Assembly (NCBI GenBank): GCA_963576565.1
Contig: OY755042.1
Span: forward strand, 2,594,112 to 2,658,111
Direction of reading: 5' to 3'
Length of the DNA stretch: 64,000 bases
From: Aspidapion aeneum
Lineage: Eukaryota > Arthropoda > Insecta > Coleoptera > Brentidae
A program made the position numbers and the translations under genes. The notes under the pieces are model-generated. The model did no database searches. It had not been told where the DNA came from and was given only the letters and a program-made list of their open reading frames with translations. This document shows, in pieces, positions 35,601 to 45,227 of this stretch (its first letter is position 1; each line of letters opens with the position of its first letter).

Positions 35601-38600
35601 TCCCACTAAATTTACCTATAATTTTAATTGTATTTATTTATACTCAAAACACCTTATTTTATTAAATTAGAATAAGAAAGGCCCAAAAAACCGTTCATTT
35701 TTTTTTCGTCTGTAGTTTTTTTACCCTTTGCGCGATTTTGTAATTTTAAATTTTGCTCTCTATCGAAAGCGACGACTATACAAATTTTGTTGTCAAAATT
35801 GGCACTTCTATAAAATCCAAAATAGATAATTTTAAAATGTAGCCATTTTTTAGACTCAATCGCCAATTATTTTTGTGCGCCTCTGTATTTGATTTTAAAC
35901 AGTGAAGAAAAAGCCACATTATGCCGTGCACATAGGTATCAACTAAAAAATTTGGTTAAGAAATAATAAAGTGGTGTAAAGCGAGGTTACTTTACGCCCC
36001 CTGGTACTACTTTGCTCCATTGCGAAAAAAGGTTCTTAGATATTCCACATTAAAAATCTGCGCATGCACCACAACGCCACCACGCGTGAATTATCCGTTG
36101 CCAATTTGACTTTTTAAAGACCTAATAGCCGCTGTTTTCCGCTTAGTCGTCTCGAGTTAATACCAGAGTGAAATGCAGCCAGTGGCGGTTTCTCGATAAG
36201 TGCACATTTCTTCCCAAATTTTACTTAAAAAAATATTAAACTTTGATCATTCCTTAATTTAATTCATAATTATCCCAAAAAAAATTCACTAAAGACTGGA
36301 ATGTACTCTAGGAATTTATACCTGATGTATGTGTTTGTATTCATGTTCAAACTATCCATCAAACAACCATATATGGAATACTACGTATATGCAAACAACG
36401 CTTTTATTTACTGGAACTAAATTCTATGCACCCTAGATGTTATGTCGCATGCTAATTACAAAATATAGAAAGAGAGGACGACATGCCCCAATAGAATTTT
36501 ACAGTACATAGAATCTGAACCTTCCTTCTGCACGGCGCGTTTACAAAGACCAGCCTCAATGCCGCCCGCACCCCCGTGATGACCCCTGCGGCACCGGCAC
36601 TTTTAATTCGTGCACTTAGTAGTTGTGTGTGCAACGATTACTTTTCCAAGTATCGAGTAGATACTGATACTTCCTATTCGAGTATCAGATATTTTGTATT
36701 CGGTACTAAGTAATCATTATATTCTCGGTAAATCCAATAAATACTGAGTAGAGTTGAAATTTTAAGTACTAAGTATGCAAAAAATAAAAATATTGATGTT
36801 TTACATGTTTGTAGTTTTTGAAGTGTAAACTTCTTTAGGCGCTTTTAGCAGTTTTGGTGGGTAGTGAATTCAACTGAGCCGTCAGGCTCGGCTATGTAAC
36901 GCTCATTCGGCTCGAGTCGACGCAGATGAAGGCCAGTACACAGAAGAGTTCGGTTCGGTCTGCTTTACAGAATATGTTATGGGCCAGTATTATTAATTTC
37001 GCCTTGTTGAAGTTTACACTTCTGCCGTGTGGTCTTAAGCACACTCAATTTTTTTTTATTACGAAAATGTAGATATATTAATCTGGGGAATTTTGACAAT
37101 GGCGGAAGTTTCTAATTCTGATAGCATTAGCGTGCAATATTTAAATAAATTTTCATCTTTGCCATTAGAGGAGAAAATAAACTAGGTGTGATAATTTATT
37201 ATTTATTTATAAAAACAATAATAATAGGTAACTAATATCTAACTAAATATCTCATTTTTTAATTATTTGATCTAAATTATATGATATGACGGCCCACTCG
37301 ATGGCCCAAAAAGTTAGCGTGGCACTGAAAAAAGATTTTTGCCTGCGCCGCAATTTTTATTTTTATTTTTTGGTGTGCACCCCAAAGTTTTTTATCACGC
37401 GCCGCCACTGAGTGCAGCTTGAAATTCCTTTAAAATTTGACCTCGAAAAATTTGGTGTCTAGTACAGTTATCGATTTCTATGCAATAAAAACTTAAAAAA
37501 CCAATATTTTTAAATTTTTTATTTACCATTTTGAATGTTTGGGGAAAAGCTAACTAAATATTGGGTGTACTTTGCGCCAACATATAGTAGTAGTAGTAGT
37601 AGTGTGGGGTAGGCTCTAGGCCTGCGACTAGGCACATGAAGCGCCCTTTTCGCCAACCCCCGGGCATCCCCCTACTGCGTCCGGGAATATCGGGCCACCT
37701 CAGATTCAGAAGGTCCTCCGTCTCAAAGGCCTCCTCATCGAATACCTCTCTTCTTGCCTCCTTGTATGCTTCACATGATGAGAGAAAATGCGCCGAGGTC
37801 TCGTCCTCGGCCCAACATCGCTCGCACGTCGCGTCCTCCTTCACTCTCATCTTTGCCAGGTGTCCTTGTAGGACGCAGTGTCCGGTCAGGACTCCCACTA
37901 TGGCTCCCACCTCTCTTCGTGTTCTACGGAGCAGCCAGTCCCTACGGGATTTGCTGTAGCCTGTCACATACTCCTTCGCCTGTCTGGCGTTTCCTGTGTT
38001 GGTCCACTCCCTTTGTATCTCTTTCTGGGTCCACTCTGTTAGGGCCGACTTCATTTGCCCTCTTGTGAGCCCCAGGAACGGTTCTAGCCCGACGCATTTC
38101 TGCTGGGATCTTCCCCTGGCGAGTCTGTCCGCTTTCTCGTGTCCGGGGACTCCCACGTGACCTGGGACCCATACGAGCTCTACCTCTCTTACGCCGGCCA
38201 ATTCCTGAAGTGCATCCGCACACTCCTGCACCAAACCTGCGGACATGGTTGGTTTACACAGTGCTTTCAGCGCAGCTTGACTGTCTGAACAGATGCAGAG
38301 GCGTTTTCCTGTTTCGTTCCTAATTTCTTCCTCCCATGTTAACGCCAGTATAGCGTAAACCTCTGCCTGGAAGACTGTTGCATTGGATCCCAGCGGGTAG
38401 CTTTTTCCAATGCTCTTGCTTTCCACGTACACTCCTGCACTGGTCGAATTCCGGTCTGTCAGCCTTGATCCGTCTGTATAGCAGACCGTGGCGTCGCTAA
38501 GGAGTTCAACTCCGTCCTCCTTCAATGCATCCCTTGGTGGTATGGTTACACGGTAACTCCTTTTCTCCCTTAACCGCTTTTCTGGCATCGCTAGCCTGTA

Positions 38601-41032
38601 CGTCGATAAAGGAATCTCCTTTTCCGTCACAGTCGCGATCTCCAAATGTCCTTTTTGTCCACCGCTCCTTCTCCACACGCCCGCGTCCCTTATCCTAAGG
38701 TATGCGCCAACATATAAAACACCAATGTGTTTTTTCATATTTTATAAAGTGGGGCAAAGTAACCTACGACTATGGGAAACTTTGCTCCACGTTTCAAGTT
38801 AAAAAAATATTTATAATATCAAGTATTTTGTAATAAAAATGTCCTTTGTTAATTACCTATACCATGTGTTTTTCATTAAAACCAAAAAAACATTTTTTAT
38901 AGTATAACTTTTGGTTATTTCTTTTTTTTTCGAATTAACTCAAAAAAGTGGAGCAAAGTAACCTTGTTTTACGGTACCTTGACGAATTAAGTGCCGATTT
39001 AACCCTTTGTGTAACGTTCTTTTCTTACCCATATACGTATATTACGTATATGTTTTTACCTACCTTTCAAAAGGTTAAAACAGTACCTATTTTGATGTGG
39101 TTAAACTTTCTTACTTCTTATCCAATTTCTACATGCTTGTGATGTCCTTCTAAACGGCAAAAACGTAGCTTTCTTGTCAATATTTAAGATCATGTAATTG
39201 GCGTACATAAACTTCTGGCAAGTGGATTAAAAATATTCATATTTTAAAGGCATGTTGCGCTATCTTAGATTTTACAAAAACTACAAACTTTTTGTAAAGT
39301 CCATTACCGTAGAAATTAAATAGGCTTTCATAAATAGATAGTTTAAGATGTGCTACGTATTTTTACGTAACACTGCATCTTAAGCGCTCTACGTTTTGTT
39401 CCAAATTTGAGTTTAAGTTGAATGTTTTTACGTTACCATAACAAGTCTACTAATAGCAGAGAATATGGAATTCGGCACTGTGTTTTTTTGATGTTACAAT
39501 TTTGTTATTTGTCTTTTCAACTACAGTAGGAATATATACCCTGGTTTGGGTTCCGGGACATACGGGGGTACCAGGCAACGAGAAGGCGGACGAACTCGCA
39601 CGACTCGGGGCAGGAACCGCCTATGTAGGACCGGAGCCACTTTTGGGCGTGACAAAAAGACAAGTGCAAAGCGGACTCAACAAATGGGCCCAGGACGCGC
39701 TATTAAACTCCTGGGAAACAGGAACGGGTTGCAGACAGACCAGAGAATTCGTAGACCGTCCAAAAGCGACCAGAATTAGATGGATGCTGGGACGGACACG
39801 AAAAGACCTCGGACTGCTGATAGGTACTCTAACCGGACATAACCGGTTGAGGAAGCACATGACACGTATAGGAGTCGAGAATGACCCTACCTGCCCAGCC
39901 TGTGGACAGGAAGAAGAGACATCAAGACACCTCGTGGCAGAATGCGAGGCCTACGCAAGGATGAGACAACAGGCACTCGGAGCGCCAACTCTGAGCGAGG
40001 AAGAACTGCACATGCTTAAATGGGCAGACTTACTGGACTTTGTAAAGAGAACAGGAAGGCCCAATGAGTAACCCGACCATCAAAGGGAAGTGCAGAGAGT
40101 GGGTTAAGGGACAGACTTGGGGCATGGCAAAAAGGGCCTACTCTGGCCTACTTGTCAGACCTGCGGGTCAACCCCCCCCACTACTACTACTACTACTACA
40201 GGAATATATTTGCAAAGAATCGTTTGTACTGGAAGCGGAAATTATCGTCTAGGCCTCATTTTTCGATCGGTCAATCAACCAATTCTATTCTTCGGTAACG
40301 TTAAGGTGCCCGCAGACTGCCGTAAGCTAACGTAAATACGTAAGCTCCTAACGTGACCTTGACGACGCTGTGACGAAGTACGCTTGCGTAACTGTCAAAT
40401 CTCATGCTTACGTAAAAACACTTTGCACAACTTAAACTATCTAATCATGTCAGAAACAATCGTTTATTTGACCTACGTTACACAAAGGGTTAAATCAGCA
40501 CCTAATTCGTCATGGTACAACTTTATTACTTCTTAACCAATTTTTCCAGTTGATACCTTTTTGGCTACGGTAAACATGTGGCTTTTTGGTGAATGTTTAA
40601 AATTGAGTACAGTGGCGGACAAAAAAATTTGGTGAGGGATCTGAAAAATGGCTAAATTTTAAAATCATACTCCATCTTGGATTCGATTCAAAATCACAGA
40701 AATCGAATAAAGGGTAAAAAATTAAAGCTAAAAAAAGTTACGGTTTTTTTAGCTCACCTTATAGAATTGACTTAGTATTTGTCTAACTTACTGAGATTGT
40801 TTAACTTTCATATCCGAAAGCCCAGTTATCACCAAATTTTTATAATCCTGCGTCAAATGAACTGCTCCTGTTCCAGCACCAACTGCTAAAGATTTTTGCT
40901 TTAGCGGATCAATCGGTGAAATCTGATAAAGTGATGATCCTGATTTTAACAGTTGTGTAGCTTTTTCTATGGCTGCTGTTAGACATGAGTCGAAATTTGG
41001 CGATTTTTTTGGGCAGAATTCAAAACCATACT
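29495..41032 (-). CDS. takeout / JHBP-family gene, exons 2-5 (gene span)
   Basis: Four minus-strand exons (41032-40792, 35092-34959, 32703-32538, 29630-29495) join with matching phases into 226 codons plus stop without any frame break. The product resembles the insect takeout/haemolymph juvenile-hormone-binding family: secreted, elongated carriers of small hydrophobic ligands. Landmarks are the N-terminal cysteine pair FCPKKSPNFDSC, SPIDPL, GLSDMKV, ADYNINGKILLLSVQGNG, FNNLFNGNQLLGDNIN and the C-terminal NEEW...RIPIKQIFPE. The family is usually ~240-250 residues, so only the signal-peptide exon is missing. The gene lies wholly inside the paxillin intron, antisense. All introns are full of transposons and satellites, yet the exons are intact, which argues for selection. 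JHBP versus takeout subfamily cannot be decided. Confidence 0.88.
29640..29960 (-). mobile_element. LINE 3' fragment (family C)
   Basis: The minus-strand frame contains NWRPWETKSSGRPQMRWADD, then FEEACDG and RRLNRYMFD, the C-terminal tail of an RTE-like LINE protein. Related sequence is at 12640-12810. It sits just inside the last intron of the takeout-like gene. Confidence 0.6.
30400..30515. repeat. Uninterrupted copy of the repeat split at 12852/14286
   Basis: AAAGTAAAGCCAAGTTCTCC followed by CAATACAAATTTC is continuous here. Part of it (inverse of TTTCCAAACTAGTAAGAACC) also occurs at ~47790. Confidence 0.7.
30527..32036. repeat. Heptanucleotide satellite with discrete variant blocks
   Basis: About 1.5 kb of 7-bp units in blocks: AAAAATT (30527-30780, ~36 units), AAGAATT (30781-30822, 6 units), AACAATT (30823-31088, 38 units, one AACAACT), and AAAAATT again (31089-32012, 132 units), then a degenerate end. 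Lies in the last intron of the takeout-like gene. Confidence 0.97.
32037..32537. other. Intronic sequence, no exon recognised
   Basis: 32041-32240 is markedly less AT-rich and holds a 64-codon + strand frame, but no familiar motif or convincing splice-site pair. Confidence 0.3.
32538..32703 (-). CDS. takeout/JHBP-family gene, fourth exon
   Basis: Acceptor CTCTCTTTTTTAG and donor ACAG|GTCAGT bound 166 bases: two bases completing a GAA codon, 54 codons, then AG. Encodes DMSVGHTLKLEETEKDDKTY and FSVKSYSLNMI, then the family hallmark FNNLFNGNQLLGDNIN. Phases match both neighbours. Confidence 0.9.
32774..32933. mobile_element. hAT-like MITE, related to 1985-2180
   Basis: Starts CAGCGGCGTATATAGG and ends CCTATATACGCCACTG-like inverse (ATATACGCCACTG), with the same AAGCTAAGATTTTTTTAGAT interior seen inverted at ~2110. 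AGTAC flanks both sides, only 5 of 8 expected bases. Confidence 0.65.
32987..33099. repeat. Dodecamer microsatellite (CTAACTAACTAT)n
   Basis: About nine units with slight unit-length variation near the right end. Confidence 0.95.
33105..33640. repeat. Minisatellite, ~129-bp unit, four copies
   Basis: Each unit has GCGTTTTTGACACACTT, then TTATCCGATTTGGAT, AAATTTGGTATACATATAGT, GACAATACAACATT and a CCCACCCCTACCCC block. Together with the adjacent dodecamer it copies the layout of the Helitron-like elements (microsatellite, then 'CCGATTT...AAATTTGGTA' subrepeats). Confidence 0.9.
34122..34440. mobile_element. hAT-like CAGTGGCG element(s), boundaries uncertain
   Basis: CAGTGGCGCACCCAGGAATG at 34122, two direct copies of AAAGCGCGCCCTC...CTTGCGACC (34167-34200 and 34238-34265), CGCCACTG at ~34307, and a related block at 47340-47495. 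Probably nested or tandem MITEs; no matching 8-bp flanks seen. Confidence 0.45.
34441..34958. other. Intronic sequence, nothing further recognised
   Basis: ACACCCTGTACTTT at 34929 is an inverted TACAGGGTGT-type element end close to the exon donor. Confidence 0.35.
34959..35092 (-). CDS. takeout/JHBP-family gene, third exon
   Basis: Acceptor ACTTGTTTTAG at 35093-35094 and donor TTGG|GTATGT at 34958 bound 134 bases: one base completing a CAT (His) codon, 44 codons, one base of a GAA codon. Encodes DWTTHTLTVTTFHKKVTQKA and DYNINGKILLLSVQGNGDCE, the middle beta-strand region of the family. Confidence 0.88.
35153..35620. repeat. Long inverted repeat (~210-bp arms), Penelope-terminus-like
   Basis: The left arm from TATAGGTAAATTTAGCGGGA reappears inverted, nearly base for base, ending at 35620; the loop is ~35 bases near 35380. 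The right arm contains CTGAAGAAGAC, a short loop and GTCGAAACG, a motif pair common at termini of Penelope-like elements. Non-coding. Confidence 0.75.
35640..37586. other. Intronic sequence with several old repeats
   Basis: 36300-36640 matches 28960-29160 inverted. 37255-37405 (CCCACTCGATGGC...CGCGCCGCCACTG) matches 55895-56015. From 35976 (GTAAAGCGAGGTTACTTT) a possible element end begins whose inverse is at 38950-38972. No exon recognised. Confidence 0.4.
35976..38972. mobile_element. Possible ~1.9 kb TIR element carrying a LINE
   Basis: The left end GTAAAGCGAGGTTACTTTAC and the inverse of the right end, GTAAAACAAGGTTACTTTGC, match at 16 of 20 bases. Further GGGGCAAAGTAACC motifs lie at 38751 and around 37550. 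No target duplication was verified. Confidence 0.3.
37587..38702 (-). mobile_element. RNase H-bearing LINE, 5'-truncated, perfect 14-bp TSD
   Basis: TGCGCCAACATATA flanks it exactly (37573-37586 and 38703-38716). An uninterrupted minus-strand frame covers the element: RNase H motifs YTDGSRL, then AEVYAILAL, CSDSQAALKAL and VPGHVGVPGHEKADRLAR (D-E-D-D residues all present), then a GH..L..HL..M segment and a CERCWAEDETSAHFLSSC zinc-knuckle-like motif. The layout is that of R1/I-group LINE C-termini. The 3' tail is a (TAC)n run read as polytyrosine. The intact frame and perfect duplication indicate recent insertion. Confidence 0.92.
38973..39537. other. Old repeat flank around the second LINE
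   Basis: 38976-39010 (ACGAATTAAGTGCCGATTTA...) is matched inverted at ~40480-40520, and 39060-39200 has weaker direct similarity to 40490-40610. The second LINE is inserted between them, perhaps in a TIR element. Confidence 0.35.
39538..40199 (+). mobile_element. RNase H-bearing LINE, 5'-truncated, 10-bp TSD
   Basis: AGGAATATAT flanks both ends (39528-39537 and 40200-40209). Encodes VPGHTGVPGNEKADELARLG (end of RNase H), GLLIGTLTGHNRLRKHM, the CPACGQEEETSRHLVAEC motif and LKWADLLDFVKRTGRPNE to TGA at ~40069. A ~110-bp 3' UTR and a (CTA)n tail follow. Same group as 37587-38702 but a different family, in the opposite orientation. The frame is open throughout. Confidence 0.9.
40210..40791. other. 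Intronic flank, ACGTAA-rich
   Basis: Contains CTAACGTAAATACGTAAGC-type motifs (40326-40400) also seen near 39355-39380. No exon here. Confidence 0.35.
40792..41032 (-). CDS. takeout/JHBP-family gene, second exon
   Basis: Acceptor TTTCATTTTAG at 41033-41034 and donor TCTCA|GTAAGT at 40791 bound 241 bases: two bases of a split codon, 79 codons, then CA, which takes T from the next exon. Encodes YGFEFCPKKSPNFDSCLTAA (cysteine pair), QISPIDPLKQKSL, VHLTQDYKNLVITGLSDMKV. The previous exon must end one base into a codon and supply the signal peptide. Confidence 0.9.
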
Positions 41033-41376
41033 CTAAAATGAAAAAATGAACGATTTTTGTTATTGGAATTATATGAATAAAATAGTTATCAGAAGCACCG
41101 TTTGATTTGACGTCCCGAAGCGCTTTTACTGTTTTACTGTTTTATTTACCGGTTTCCCCATTTAAAAATCAAAAATACAAGTTTAGAAATTTGAATACAA
41201 GTTTCTCTTATAAAGTAGGTATACAATTTTAGTTCTAAATGTAATAAATATTTTACTAAAAAAATATATTAATATATAGTTTATCACAGATTAGATTTAC
41301 GTCTTACTGTATGAATTTTGTTAAACTCTATCTTTGTTCCCTTATGTTTTTTTTAAAATGATCTTAAGGTAGTATT

Positions 41377-42765
41377 AAAATACTCTGCCAATATATGTGC
41401 CCCTAAGCTCACACTAGGTACTATAGTTATAGTGTACGTGTGAGCTAATATAACTAAAAACTGAAATATATTTTTTCTATAAGCGTGCGGAAAAGTCCAC
41501 TTTTTCGTACGCATTTTAGTGTGGAAAGTGCCACTTTTCCGCACTAGTGCGGAAAAATATTTTTTCCGCACTAGTGCGGAAAAGTAAATTTGTTACGATT
41601 TTGAGGTGTTCTATAACATTTAGACCGTTCAAAATACATTTGTATCTTTCCTAGCACACGAAATATCCTAAAAATATTCAAATTGACTAAAATTCTGCTA
41701 TATTTTCAATATTTTCGATAAAATAAAGTTTTCAGTAAAATAGGTTCAAATTATAAGTTTTAAACCTCCCCGGTATAAATATCGTCATTGTCAATGTCAA
41801 ACAACAATGAACACTAGTGGTTTTAGATTTGGCATCTTAAATCACCATAGCAACAAAGTACAAACAAACTGTCAAAACAAAGCCAATTTTGCAGATACAA
41901 GCGTCTTTTGAATTTTTCAAACAAAAAAATCAGATTTTCAATGGATTTTTCGGACGAAGATCTACCCCAGTCAGTTCTAGAAGCCGCTAGAATGTGAATA
42001 ATAATAATTGATTTGATTAAAACGTTTTGAATATAAACACTTTTCTGATTAATTTTTAGTTTTTTCCTCACGCTTATAGAAAAAATAGTGTACCTAACTC
42101 GTGCGTAAAGTGTCTTTTCCGCACTAGTTAGGTAAACTACTATTATTCAACTCCACACAAAATTACCTTTTGTTTGATACCACACAAGCCATATTGTGAC
42201 TTAAACTCAAATTTTTGAAATCTACCCCCACCCTTAAAAAAACAAACACTAAAATGTATTTTGTTAAACTCCGGACTCAATTACCTTTCGTTTGATATCA
42301 CACACGCCATATTTTCACTTAAACTCTAATTTTTAAAATATACCCGCACCCTGTTTTTAAAATAAATTAAAATGTATTTTGTTTAACTGCAGACTCAATT
42401 ACCTTTCGTTTGATATCACACACGCCATATTTTCACATAAGCTCTAATTTTTGAAATCTACCCCCACCCTTTTATTTGGTTTGTGTTCGGTGGATTTTGT
42501 TCATTTTTTAATGGGACCATCTCGACCCAAGACCCAGCCTCGGTACCAAATTTCATTAAAATCGGCCAAGCGGTTTTCGAGTTATGCGCATTGGTCATTA
42601 CAGACAGACATACAGACAGACAGACAGCGCAACAAAAAAGTTTCAAAATCATCTGAAATGCAAAGGTATATAAAAAATTTTGAAATGGAAGCAACTTTTT
42701 TTTTCTCGAAAAAATTAGGATCACCATAGCTCACACTACTATAGTATAGTATGTGTGAGCTAAAA
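41377..42765 (-). mobile_element. Helitron-like element, minus orientation, interrupted
   Basis: ACTCTGCCAATATATG and hairpin AGCTCACACTAGG...ACGTGTGAGCT (41411-41451) mark one end. Subrepeats resume at 42137, followed by CCAAATTTCATTAAAATCGG, a short (ACAG)n and the second hairpin at ~42729-42761. A 'GTGCGGAAAA' element is inserted at ~41474-42136. Confidence 0.7.
41474..42136. mobile_element. 'GTGCGGAAAA' (W) element inserted in Helitron-like copy
   Basis: CTATAAGCGTG at 41478 and its inverse at ~42070 bracket the body; dense GTGCGGAAAAGT / ACTTTTCCGCAC motifs lie at both ends. The uninterrupted Helitron-like sequence in other copies shows what was split. On the + strand 41941-41994 reads MDFSDEDLPQSVLEAARM then stop. 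Confidence 0.6.
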
Positions 42766-42775
42766 GTCAACAAGT

Positions 42776-43755
42776 GCACTCGATTTGCATTGTGCATCAT
42801 CCTGTTTATTGGGTTATTATTACCATAAAGTGTGCGATACAGTTTAGTTTTATTTGTATATGTTTCTCGTAAGTGGTCGAGGTAGTACATGAAACCTTGG
42901 AAAGAAGTTTAGGACAGTTTATTTCACCATTAATCAGTTTAAAAATAACAAGTTGATCTGCAGCTATGTGTCTTTTTTCTAGAGTTTCCAGTTTTAACAA
43001 CTTTCTAAGTTAAGAGTAATCTATGTTATCAAAAGGAATTTTAGGTTTGTATGCTATGTAGCGCAAGAATTTGTTTTGTACCTTTTCAAGTTTTTCAAGA
43101 CTTGGGAGCTGCTTTCACGTTGTGAACGAACTAAACTACAATATAGTGTTTTTATTGCGTTAATGTTCATGAATTCTTGTGTGTGCCGTTTAATAAAGCC
43201 TAACATTTTTAATGCTTTTTAACGTATTTTAACAATGTGATCTACAAAAGACAAGTCCGTTGTTTGTTTTCTGTGTTTTGAAGATAGTATTTGTTAATTT
43301 GAGTATTTATGCTCTTGGATAAATGAATGTATTGGCATTTTTTGGATTAAGAAACATTCCATTTTGAAATTCCAGTTTTCGAAGCGCCTAAGGTCAGCTT
43401 GAAGTCCTGCAGGTGCTTTATCGTCATACAGAATGGTATAAGCCTTTACATCATCATCATAACTTTCCACATCAGCTGTTTCAAAGCACATCACTGCGTC
43501 TTTAATAAATATGTTAAAAAGAGTTGGGGCTAGATGTGCACCCTGTGGTACACCAGAGGTAGCTACGAATGGTGTTGAGTAGTAGATGTTATTAACTTTG
43601 ACAATTAGTTTGTGGTCAGTAATGTAAGATTGCAACCATTTTAGGAGAGTTCCATCAATACCAAAGCCTTTCAGTTTAGTGAGTAGGATCGTGTGATCGA
43701 CCTTGTCGAAGGCCTTGGAAAAGTCAGTATAAATAGAGTCCACGTAGATATTGGG
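42776..43755 (-). mobile_element. LINE (Jockey/CR1-like), decayed RT
   Basis: The minus strand encodes IYTDFSKAFDKVDHTILLTK, LLKWLQSYITDHKLIVKVNN, SGVPQGAHLAPTLFNIFIKD and DDDVKAYTILYDD where an active RT has YADD, then LQADLRRFENWN. After frame breaks, EKRHIAADQLVIFKLINGEI near 42950 is the typical C-terminal segment. The catalytic motif is mutated, so it is inactive. Confidence 0.75.
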
Positions 43756-44626
43756 GCACCCCATTTTTACCTCCCAATCTTTGGCGCTACTGAATGTTTT
43801 AAAAATAAAATTCTTGTTTTTTATTCCTTTTTTAATTTAGCAAAAAAAAGTGCTTTTGCAAAATTTTGATTTTTAGCTTAGTTTGAAATATTTAAATAAA
43901 TTTAAAGTGATGTAAGCATAAAGAGGCCCAGTGGCGTGCCCACTAAGATCACAGAGATATTACGCCGAGACTTTTATGTGTGAGGATACCTAAAAAATAT
44001 TGTTATGAAACGACAGTAAAAAGACGCCAAGAACTAGTAGAACGTGTTGAAGAGGCGTGCCGTCAGCTTAAGGAAAGTCGTCACCAAGTCTCATCTGCAA
44101 CTAATTCCGTGGCTAAAAGACTTCAAAAATGCATTAAAGTCGGTGGATTTCATTTTGAAATCTAGAAATTTTTATTTTATTTATCTATTTGTTAGTTTTT
44201 AGAAGATTTTTGTAGCTAAATTAAAACAGTAATAAGAAAAAATAATTTTATTTTTAAAACCGGCAGTGGTGCCAAGTATTGGAAGGGTACAATGGGTTGC
44301 CTACCCCTAATATTTACGCCACTGGTCAATTTTTTGAAATAAATTTAATCATTACTTAGAGATTTACTACGTTAGTCTGTGTGCACAATCTAGTAGAAAT
44401 CGATCTTGTTTATTTCATTTAGTAATGACTTGATTTTTGACGTGCTTACATCACTTTAAATTTATTTAAATATCTCAAAACCTAAGCTAAAAATCAAAGT
44501 TTTGAAAAAGGCACTTTTTTTTGCTAAATTAAACAAGGAATAATAAAAAAAAATTATTTTTAAAATATTCAGTGGCGCCAATGATTGGGAGGGTAAAATA
44601 GAGTGCCTACCCCAATATCTACGCCA
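43745..44626. mobile_element. TIR element with transposase remnant and micro-palindromes
   Basis: 43745-43925 is inverted at ~44445-44626 (GTAGATATTGGGG and TTGGCGC...CTGAAT ends). A second, directly repeated CAGTGGTGCC...ACGCCACTG unit lies at 44265-44327. Ends are hAT-like. The left edge abuts the LINE. Confidence 0.5.
43980..44165 (+). pseudogene. Transposase C-terminal fragment
   Basis: The frame reads RRQELVERVEEACRQLKESR, ATNSVAKRLQKCIKVGGFHF, EI, stop. 'Elv.Rv.eAc...k......a..sv..R...CI...G.HFE' is the usual C-terminus of DDE transposases of the Tc1/mariner-like kind in insects. Upstream catalytic domain absent. Confidence 0.5.
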
Positions 44627-44630
44627 CTGG

Positions 44631-45223
44631 AGAATTTTAGAAAACGAATTTAATTGTTAATTAGAGATATATGACAGTAGTCTATGTACGAAATTTAGTG
44701 GAAATCGATGAAACCGTTTTTTAAAAAAATTTTGTTATGAAACTTGTTTTTTTTGCGATGTTCTATCATCTATAAAAATTAATGTACTTTAGGTCAGATC
44801 AACGCTGATTTGCGTTTTTATCCACCTTTAAGATGTCAGCGTCAGTCGGCGGAAAAAACCAAAATTTTAGCACCGATGAATTAAAAAAAAAATAATCGCT
44901 TTTTACTTACCAATTTTTTTGGAGTCATCCGCTATCACTGAACCAACGGTTAAAAAAACTACAAAGCATGCTATGATAATTGACGCCATGACTATGTCAC
45001 CTGTTTTTGTCACTGAGGGATATCTTAATACCCCCAACCCAAGGCATGTACCACATTAATAAATAATTCCAGTGGCATGAATGTCAATGATTTATTTGAC
45101 CTACGTACGGACACGACCTCAGGGCCGTACTCAGAAAAAAATTCGGGGGAAAGATTAAAAAAATTTCAATAAAAATTTGCGTATTGTCATTCATATTTTT
45201 ATGGTATTGTGCATTTTTTAAAA
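44631..45223. other. Unassigned intronic sequence
   Basis: 44631-44705 is a diverged direct repeat of 44332-44403. The rest is AT-rich without recognised features. Confidence 0.35.
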
Positions 45224-45227
45224 ATAT

